Shown here piece after piece: positions 55,648 through 64,000 of a DNA stretch of 64,000 nucleotides (positions are counted from its first letter, which is position 1; each line of letters begins with the position of its first letter). The stretch is from Fistularia commersonii (Eukaryota > Chordata > Actinopteri > Syngnathiformes > Fistulariidae). The DNA lies in assembly GCA_037954325.1 (NCBI GenBank), contig JBBMNZ010000021.1, positions 9,272,616-9,336,615 of the forward strand. Reading direction: 5' to 3'. Position numbers and translations under genes: made by a program. The notes beneath the pieces are model-generated. The model was not told the DNA's origin, ran no database searches, and was given only the letters and a program-made list of their open reading frames with translations.

Positions 55648-58600
55648 AAAGTATAGCTTCCTTTTAACATCACGGGAAAAAAAGATGTAACCATCCATAA
55701 TCATTGCTTGGCTCATTTGTGCTGTTGACCAAACATGTGTTCTACATTGATTTGCATGAAAATTGATTTGCTACTTGGCAAATCACCTTGGTTTTTTTTA
55801 AAAGGCGGTTTTGTGGCCAAGTAATTTATTTTGTCTTTTTCTTAATTGTATTCATGTTTTTTTTGTGTGTAATTTCAATCGTTGGAGGGATACACAACTA
55901 AAGAAGCAGATGTGTGAAAAGAAAAATATGCTGTAAAGCATTAATGACATATTGTGTTTACCTGGGGGCTGAAATGACTGAGATTGTTTCCCAAACTTGA
56001 CTTTCCATTCCTAATATATGTCGTAACAAAGTGGACAAAACAAATCATTATACCCATCACAGAAGGCCTCCATGGCTTTGAATTTTCATTGAAATTGACA
56101 TTAATGCCACATTTGGTCCAAATAAAAAGTGGATCTGTGGTTCAGTTTCCCACCTGAGTTATTGTTTTCATTCTATGTCAAGGCAAACCGTTGACAAACC
56201 GATTATGAACAGCGCCTGGATGAAACATACCGCAGCCTTCTCACTGTAGCCTTCTTACATAAGGCATGCATTCATAATGAGAACGCTACACGTGATGGGG
56301 AAAGAAGAAAAAAAAAGTCATGATGTGAAATGCTGCTGAGGGATCAGAGAATGCGAATGGCTTGTCAAGAAAGCAGAGACAAAAGTTGTAAATGATAAAA
56401 TACGCATGTAGCATGGACTGTCGCTTCACATTGGTGAGCCTCTTCCCAGCTGGGCTCGGGCGGCAGCAAGCTAAATGGATTATAGCAGGAGAGAAACAAC
56501 ACAATATACTCTACTTCCCCTCTGCACACTTCACTTCTAAATTGCAAGTGCACGCGTGTTTGGGCTTCTCTGTTTTGAATCTATGTGTGAAGACAAAACA
56601 CAGTTTCCCTTCACACCTTGCTGCTTAACAAAATGTATATAAAGATATGGAAAACTAAAAATAACTATAATAAACTATATCCATCCATCCATTTCCTTCC
56701 ACTAATATAGTAAATAGTATATAATAAACTATAATCATAAAATAAAAATAAAAAGAATATTGTGGCAATTTGGGAAGTTCAAATTTTCTGTTTGTTTTCA
56801 TTACCGTGCCATGTTATGGTTATTGTCAACACCACCACTTTATCCGATATGGGATAAATACAAAAGGCTGGCCTGAAAATGATGATGCTGCTGTGGATTT
56901 TTTTAGAATTATGAATAAATACATGAAAAAATCGATTATCTGGAAGACTTCAAAATAGTATGTGATCTAATATGTGACCCAGCATCTGGTATTCAATGTA
57001 ATATAGGATAATGAAGGTTACTACTTGTTAATGTAAATTTACAGTCTTATCAGAGAAGGCTTTAAGGTATTAAAAAAAAGAAAGGAGTAAATAGGTCTCA
57101 CTACTTCACCTTTATATAGGCTGTATTAGATACATTACATCCTTATTCTGTTGGATAAATAGCTATCATTCTGATTAATCAAAGTTTTTTTTTTTGTTTT
57201 TTGTTTTTGTTTTTTTTTTTTTCCTGACAGCTGTTTGGTCAACCCTACAGTTCTATTCTGGTCAGACTGAAGATATTAATTTTCTACTTTGACTGCAACA
57301 AGTAGACATATATCTGCAAAAGAACTCCAAAGTATTTTTGGTTTTAGTAACAAGAAAATAAGAAAAAAAAAAAATCTACACGTGTTTGACTTGTGCTTGA
57401 CCGTGTTCAAGTATTACCTACAAATTTGGTGATTTGGTGATAAGAACAGATACAATATATGTACAATTTATTGCACAGTTTGTTGGAAGGATACCATGAA
57501 AATGAGAGGATGTCAGGATCCTGATAGAGGGGGATGTTATTTGCAATTGTTGGTTCTGCTCTTTTTCCAGGACTTAAAATTGGAACTGTTTAAACACTGT
57601 ATATATTTTGTGTATTATATTTGGCTTTAAGTCCTTATTTCCTTGGCTGTGTTTATTTCTTGGCGTGCATGCCTAAATCTATGTTTGAAAAAAGGTAATG
57701 ATTCCCCCTGACAAACAGTGAATAGAAAATGTGTACTCTGGATTGGCTGTGTGTTGGGAAACCTCAATCTGTTGCAATCATGAATAAGAGATCTTTTTTT
57801 TTTTTTTTTTATCACTCAAGCTTAATTTAACTGCGTATCATATCTACTTGAAGCTGTGAAACGTATCCATATTCAGACAGTTCACCTTGGTATAATCGCA
57901 GATGGTATAATTTCCCTTAATTTATCTTTTTCCTTTTTTTTTTTTTATTTTATTATTTATCTATTTATCTTTTACTTTCAAAGACCATTTTGAATTAAAA
58001 TTCAGCACCAAAAATCCACCACAAGTTTTTGTCATCACAGATTTGAAGGGTAAAGCGGATATCTTGCGCAAAACACAGTTGCGAGGGTTCAGATAAAATT
58101 ATATTTATGTTCCCTTATCTTTATTTTTCTAATTATGATGCACAGTCACATGCTGTATAATGCAGTACATTAGATGTCTGAATTGCCAAAAACGTGGCTG
58201 CAAATATGGGCTAATAACTCTTACATATTCCATGACACTTCTACCATGTATCATCTTCCCTCTCAGCAACAAGCCTTTTTCTTTTCTTTTTTTTTTTTTT
58301 TCCATCTTTTTCTCTAAAGCTTTGCCTCTGTGTTTGCTCAGTTGAAGGTCACCCTGTCCAATTACAACTCAAGCAGACCTTATAAACAAGAGACAAGGAC
58401 TTGGGGGTGTGTCATTCACTGGAGAAATTGTTGGTACATTTATTAAAGGTTATATTGCACATTGTACTATGGGCTTAGACTTATTGTCTTTTTTTTTTCA
58501 ATTTTTCATGCCAAGGACTCTTGAACAAATACATAGTAACTTAGATATGGATGTAAAAATAGATAATGACTGAACGTCAGACAAATAATGTGTGTGCATA

Positions 58601-60479
58601 TGTTTCTCAATTACACTGTGCTATCTTTACTGCTGTCAAGGTCTTTTCAGATATTTGACGTAGGTGTTTTCTTCTAAAGCTTGCTGTTAAAAAGACCCAT
58701 TTCTGCATTGAAAAATAATTTCAACAGCCTTGTCCCAAGTTTAAAAAGGAATATAAGAGCAGGAAGGTTTCAACATTGGAATAAAAAAAAATGGAATTCG
58801 GTTGCAACTGAGCCAATTGTAACTGAAAACAAAGGGCTGCTTCAGCATGAGAGCAAGAATCCAAATGAGCCCAAAAGCTATCTTTATGCCCCTGATCTGG
58901 CAATGGAAGCAAATAAGCTGATGTTGAAATAAATGGAAATACATGGCATAGTCCACTGGAAGAAAGGGAAATGACAGAAGCTCTGAAGTATCTGAAGGAC
59001 CTTTTTTTCTATAAAAGTTGCATGTCAGTTTGTGAACCTTCCAACATGATAATGAGGAATCATATTTTTCGATGACATGTGACATTGACAGGTAGACCCT
59101 GATCTGTCTGTTCGTGTGACAGAGACACCTCATGATATCACACTCATATCAAAATTATTTCCTTACCAGCAGAAAGCCTGACATGTCAACATTCATATCC
59201 GATTCATTCTGCGTGTATGGAACAAATTGAAATTGTGCCACTTGAACTTTGTCCTGTGAAGGAGGCCCACGCGGGGGGGAAGTTTAGATAAGGATACCCA
59301 GGATGTGCCAGTCATGCTGATGAGCATCTGCCAAGCCATCGACAGTAGGGGTTTAGTAGGAAGGGCAGATGTGCAGAATGATAAATGTCGAAAACTCAAT
59401 GCATTATTATTTCGAATGGATACAGTATGTCTCTCTAAGACCTCACAAACCCCTATGCCTGATTTGCCTGTTCTGGATTTTAACCTTCGCTGATGTGTTA
59501 AAATTGTGTTAACATGTATCAGAAACCTTATTTGTATTTACTTGTCTTTGCTTTTTTGCTTATTTAAATTACAACATAATAATAATAAGGCATTTTAATT
59601 GAAGGTGCCTTTCATGACACTCAAGGAAACCATAAAGACATGCGCATACAAAGGGTACCAATAGTAACTGGCGAGTAACTGGTGAGCGGCAGCAAGTTAA
59701 GCAAGCAATCATTCATTGGAAACTATGCATTGGTATGCCATTAGAAAGCACAAAGGTCTATAAAGTAAGAAATGAAAGAATTATTGGTCTATTATAATTA
59801 CATAGATGACGTAAATAGCATAATAATAAAAATAATTGCCCTCCCTTGTCTGGTTTTGACTTAAATTTTTATAATGAGTTCACGCAAAGTTCACGCAAAA
59901 CAAGCAAAAGACTAGAATTCTGTAATGGGGAATCGTCTAAATACTACATCTTATGAATTATTTTTGTTTGGGATGATTGGATGACTGGATCGATCGATAG
60001 ATGGATAGATAGAGAGAGAGAGAGAAAGGGGGAAAGAGAATCAATGATGCTCGGCCCCACAGTGCAAAACGGGGTCTACCTTTTTTGTCTATAAGGTGCG
60101 TAACTATTGTTAAGGTCATTTATCTTATGAAATATATTCCTCTAAAACTAAGCAATAAGACTGACTATTCAGAGTGCTCTGATTAAAGTTCAGTGTATTG
60201 ATATGACAAAAATAGATTACTATGCTAATACCCAGCCTGGGGTTCATAAAATCTATTCAACTATTTTTCAGTTCAGGACATGAGTGTTTATACAACCAAT
60301 ATCTGAGTATTAGTTTTCCAGCAAAAGCCGGTTTTGATCAAATTTGTACAATTCCAGACATAAAAATGTGTCCTGGAGTTTTTAATCTAGCCTCTCTATA
60401 GTTTCCCATTTATGGAACTGTTAATTAATAGATTTTCAATGTTGGACTCCGATTTTTTTAATTTTTTTATTTTTTGTGT
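55648..60479. other. Unassigned noncoding sequence
   Basis: Nearly 5 kb without a recognised gene. It contains poly-T tracts near 57188-57221, 57795-57810, 57936-57946 and 58288-58302, (ATCC)n near 56682-56692, and (GATA)n/(GA)n near 59998-60024. The plus- and minus-strand frames at 58681-59133 overlap each other and show no domain. The stretch at 56390-56500 is GC-richer but unassigned. Confidence 0.5.
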
Positions 60480-60860
60480 CATTTTTAACAATGTCTCAAA
60501 GTGCTCGGCGCTGGATATGAAATTAACACCGCACAGAGTATGGATTAACTGCATTGTATTGGCCGCATTGTTCTCTCTCAATCGCAGCCTTCTGCTGATG
60601 TGTCAAAATGTTGGTCGCCTCCTCTGTCGATAACATTTTGCAGCTCTGCGTGCAGCCTGAGTCAAGCCGGCTGGGGGTGAGAGCAGAGAGCAATAACTGC
60701 GAATGAGGGAAGCAATAACTCTGTTGGCTTCCTCATCAAATCAGAGCCGACTGATGCGGAATAATCAGCAATTGAAATCAGGGAGGGAAAAAGGCTGAAC
60801 TGACAAAATGGGAAATGTCATCACGAGAGGGGCAATCATAAAGGAATCAATGAGGTGCAG
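60480..60860. promoter_or_regulatory. Possible conserved noncoding element
   Basis: A complex, GC-richer stretch in an AT-rich setting. It contains GAAATTAACACCGC, AGCAATAACTGCGAATG and AGCAATAACTCTGTTGG (an AGCAATAACT pair about 23 bp apart at 60689 and 60711), AATAATCAGCAATTGAAATC and AATCATAAAGG. Clustering of homeodomain/SOX-like cores is suggestive only. Confidence 0.28.
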
Positions 60861-61429
60861 TTGCCGTTGCACTTCTCGAAGGCAATAAGAGAATTGGAGC
60901 TGAGAGATCAGCCTTCACACTGTTACTAGACCACAGGAGGAAGACAGAAGGAAAAGAAGGCACGGTTATCAAATGTAAAAATATTTCCCTGCAGGTGGTC
61001 AGTATATGACCTCGGTGGTGACAAATATCGCTCCTGGGAAAAAGGATGATAAAATTAAAAAATGAAGTAGCTATAGGTATCCACAGCAAAAGAAAATGTG
61101 ATCAATTTTGACATAAAATGTTAGTGGTCGTATGTTTTAATCCGTTTTTTAACTTTATGCTTTATTTACTATACATAAGATGGATGTGCCATAGCTGCTT
61201 TAAGCATTGCTATTATAATTTTGTTGTTGAAAAACTGCAACAATTGCTTCAAGAAATGGTTGAAAATATGCAGTTCAGATCATTGTGTTAGTAAATCTAA
61301 GTTATTGCCACCACAGTTAATGGAAAAAAACAAAAATTGAAATAAGGGGAAAAAGGGAAGTGAAGACTGATCCAGACATATTTTAACATTTTATATTATC
61401 TCGTTAGAAAATCGTCTATGAAATAAGAT
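60861..61429. other. Unassigned noncoding sequence
   Basis: AT-rich; no recognised feature. Confidence 0.55.
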
Positions 61430-61935
61430 AGTTTTTGTCCAGATTTTGGAAAGTACCTGACCCAAATGAAGAACTCTCTGAGAAGGTAAGGCTTTTTAGG
61501 GGGTTTACAATGGAAGTGAACAGATTACTGTGCTGGATTCAGGCTGCCTCTGGGGTCGCGTTGCAGGAGTCTCAGGAACTTGTGAGGAAAGGCAATCGGA
61601 GTCACGCAGTCTCAGGAACTAGGACCTTATAAGCTTTGGCGAGACGTAGAATTTGTGAACGAGGAACTTGCGAAGGAAGGCGAGACGTAAAATTCTTGAA
61701 CGAGGAATGTGGAGTTGATGAGGATCCACCCAGAAGAGATGAACGGAACGGAATCCATGAGACGCGTCCGTGTGGAGGTATCCACTCTAGACCAGTAATC
61801 TGACCACGAAGGGCTGCAGCAGGCTCCTCTTCAGCTCAGCCTGACGGGAGCTGCACTGCACACCTGCTGGAGTCCACCCTCCTGCACGGCTGCTGCTTGA
61901 AGAGGCTCTCTGGTGAAGAACTGCATGAAGACTGA
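61430..61935 (+). repeat. Unclassified GC-richer repeat block with internal repeats
   Basis: About 500 bp of much higher GC than its flanks. It includes two related units with a 41-bp period (61638-61678 and from 61679), each with GGCGAGACGTA, AAT, TGAACGAGGAA; and a repeated GTCTCAGGAACT (near 61570 and 61608). The composition and texture are like part of an LTR or other mobile element, but no ends, primer site or coding frame are seen. The GAGACGCGTCC string also occurs in the solo LTR at 42.8 kb, which may be coincidence. Confidence 0.4.
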
Positions 61936-62104
61936 TAACTGACTGATCCCAACAGTATTAGTATTGCCTACCTGATTTTAAATTCTCCGTGTTAATTTGC
62001 AGTTATTTTCTTTTTGCTTCAAGGACAGAGCACATGGCCGTAGTAGTAGTAATAGTATAAGGTAGAAGTCTTTTTAAATGTTTATAGATAAATGTTGGGA
62101 CGGT
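61936..62104. other. Unassigned noncoding sequence
   Basis: Short spacer with a TAG(TAG)n run near 62039-62048. Confidence 0.5.
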
Positions 62105-62290
62105 GTGGCAATTGTGTCTGGAACTCAACATTCCTAGTTCGATTCCTGGCTCCTCTTAGTGTGTTTTAAGTGTTTTTGAGCAAGACGCTGAACCTCTAAC
62201 AGTGCCTACTGCTCATTGTTCATCCATGATGGGTTAATTGCAGAGAATGAATTTCCCCATGGGGATTTATAAGGTATAAATTATTAGTAT
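62105..62290 (+). repeat. tRNA-derived SINE-like element
   Basis: A box B, TAGTTCGATTCCTGGCTCC (62141-62159), is the best tRNA-type promoter match in the window, with a poorly kept box A before it. Then follow TTTTGAGCAAGACGCTGAAC, typical of fish SINE cores, and GAATTTCCCCATGGGGATTT at the 3' end. It is distinct in its tail from the SINE at 49 kb. Confidence 0.65.
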
Positions 62291-63111
62291 AATTTAGGGG
62301 TGATCCAATAAGCGTCAATGGTCCAGTTTGACTGGCATCTGTGAGTTCAACAAAACTAATCAAAACTTCGAAATTGGTATTTCATGCACTCCCTTAACTG
62401 CTTATTAGTAAATGTGGCTAATACCGTATTCCTTTGGCTTCCCCTGCAAGTTTATTTAATTATTCACTGCTGTTGTGCTGTTGTACTGTTGCATTTAAAA
62501 ACTAATCAAAAAATAGAACGTTCTAATCATGATTTAAAAAGAATGAAAGCACATATAACTAATAGATAGATGGATAGATAGATATATAGATCTACGACAG
62601 CAGTTGGTCAGGTTAATTAGGGTAAATAAATTATGTGACTAAGCTTCATGTGAACAAAAGCTTTAGAATATGCAATGATCTCCTCAATTATTCCTACCGG
62701 ACATCAGTAGAAAAATTGCAGCAGAGATTATTTTGACTTGAATGAATTGTCCATGGCATTTGTCTCCTGAGTGACTGGAACCCCATAATTTTTGGACCCT
62801 CTCCCTCTATTACACACGTTTTAAACATTGATTTATTCAGTGATTCAAATTTGTCTCAAAATTTCTGGTAAAAAATGCAGGGTAGAGCTGCTGACTGATG
62901 AGTTTGTTTGTTTTTTTTTTTATCTTCAGTTGCATGATATAATTACATTTTATCCCACCCAAAATGTTGTAGTGCTATTTTAATTTTAACCTTAATGGCG
63001 TCAAAAAAAAAAAAAGGTCAATCAGGCCCGATGACACAAAGTAGAAAAACCTTGTAAATGTGATTTTGGTCAGATTTCCACCAAGGCAACAGCACCAATT
63101 GTAGCTTCAGT
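62291..63111. other. Unassigned noncoding sequence
   Basis: AT-rich with a GATA-type run near 62563-62583. No gene recognised. Confidence 0.55.
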
Positions 63112-63135
63112 AAAAAAAAAAAAAAAAAAAAAAAA
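63112..63135. repeat. Poly-A tract (24 A)
   Basis: An uninterrupted run of A; no retroelement body recognised directly upstream. Confidence 0.96.
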
Positions 63136-64000
63136 TGTTGAAAGTTCAGAACAAAGAGTCCAACCTCTGAACTTAAGTCTAAAAACAATAAAACATTATT
63201 GCTTTCTCGTTCCCAGACCTGACAAACCGCTAATTTGCACTGTACTCAGTTCAACATTAGTTTGCCATATTTCCATCTGTTTTTCACAGATAAATCACAG
63301 CAAAATCCAACAACAGAAGGATAATTTCCCTACAATTAGGTGGCTGGAAATTTCAAGGCTGATTATACCTTGATTATGTCTCTGATGTTATTCCTTGTGA
63401 AATAATTTCCTACAGTTTCATCACTTTTGCTGTCAGGGTTTAATATTATGCATCTAAACATGAAGGCTTTTCTCTTTTTTGTTTTCCTCTGCGATTTCTC
63501 TCTCCCCATCACAGCAGTGCCGGTATTTCAGTCACAGTGTATAAATGAGTCAGACAAAAGTCAAACTAATAGCAGATATCCTTCCCTCTCTTTTCCTCTT
63601 CTATCCAATAGGGATGAGTATGAGTGTTATCTCACATTGACGATTACTGCTAAAAAATAGTTTTGCTTTGCTTCCTACTTTTAAGCTTTGAAGCAAAAAT
63701 GCAAAAGGATGATTTTGAAATCCATATTATGTCTGACTGCTTGAGCTTAAGGTTAAATTAAAAAAAAAGAAGAAATTTATAAAGTGTCAAATATGCATTT
63801 TTTTTTTGTTTTGTTTTGAAATATTTAAAATGCCAAAATAGTTGTCCTATATCTCATTCAGAAAAGGTCGCTTGATATCCATTGGAAAAAAACAGCAAGT
63901 CAAGAAGTGCATGTATGAATAATGAATTCAAAGTCATACATGTCATAAATACTTAAGTATTAAGTAAAAGCTTTGCTTCTTTATTCCCCAAAGTAGCCCA
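63136..64000. other. Unassigned noncoding sequence
   Basis: AT-rich to the end of the window. The 77-codon frame at 63427-63660 has a hydrophobic start that resembles a signal peptide by chance, but no supporting context; not called. Confidence 0.55.

Noticed and set aside
55385..55690. Plus-strand frame of 101 codons
   Set aside because: The middle third is translated CA-TA-TG microsatellite.
1..64000. CRISPR arrays, bacterial-type operons, tRNA or rRNA genes
   Set aside because: No regularly spaced direct repeats, no compact gene arrays and no complete tRNA cloverleaf were found; the tRNA-like parts belong to SINE-type repeats.

Overview
The window looks like noncoding DNA from a ray-finned fish genome, most likely a percomorph teleost. 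It is AT-rich, full of (CA)n and poly-T/poly-A runs, and I find no host exon that I can defend anywhere in 64 kb. The only long open frame (977 codons, minus strand, 32389-35322) belongs to a retrotransposon. The teleost call rests on the mobile elements: RTE-type LINEs with (GAA)n/(TTC)n tails, a Tc1-like element with the GGCCAAAAGTATT terminus, hAT-type nonautonomous elements ending in GTGTCAAACT, and tRNA-derived SINE-like repeats of types common in fish. The best overall reading is a gene desert or the inside of a very long intron.

Layout. 1-5 kb: two hAT-type nonautonomous elements (1231-1651 and 3195-3649), each with an 8-bp target duplication. 5.5-6.8 kb: a broken Tc1-like transposon followed by another dispersed repeat. 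7-17 kb: mostly unassigned sequence with microsatellites, a possible recursive splice site (8121-8140), and three stretches that look like conserved regulatory DNA (around 11.2-11.5, 12.2-12.7 and 16.1-16.6 kb). 17.5-19.9 kb: two diverged copies of an unclassified repeat and a 68-bp near-perfect palindrome made of two Tc1-like ends. 20.7-22.8 kb: a SINE-like fragment, then an internally deleted RTE copy that carries a second, oppositely oriented RTE copy nested inside it. 24.8-27.5 kb: more dispersed repeats. 32.2-35.4 kb: a full-length RTE element with an 11-bp target duplication and an almost intact endonuclease-reverse transcriptase frame. 38.1-38.7 kb: another regulatory-like stretch. 41.4-43.6 kb: a foldback-like element with long inverted arms, split by a 463-bp solo LTR. 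49-52 kb: a SINE and a badly decayed RTE copy. 53-64 kb: microsatellites, two regulatory-like stretches, an unclassified GC-richer repeat block (61.4-61.9 kb) and another SINE.

The three main RTE loci show successive states of one family: full length with both domains (32-35 kb), internally deleted with the RT removed (21-23 kb), and decayed with the RT core missing (49-52 kb). The full-length copy could at one time have supplied enzyme for the others, but its frame now ends about 40 codons early through what looks like a CGA-to-TGA change.

The structure I find most interesting and cannot match to a named family is the foldback-like element at 41400-43645. If the solo LTR and one copy of its 4-bp target duplication are taken out, its two halves form one continuous imperfect inverted repeat with arms of roughly 700 bp around a loop of about 300 bp. 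All family assignments were made by eye, with no database search.
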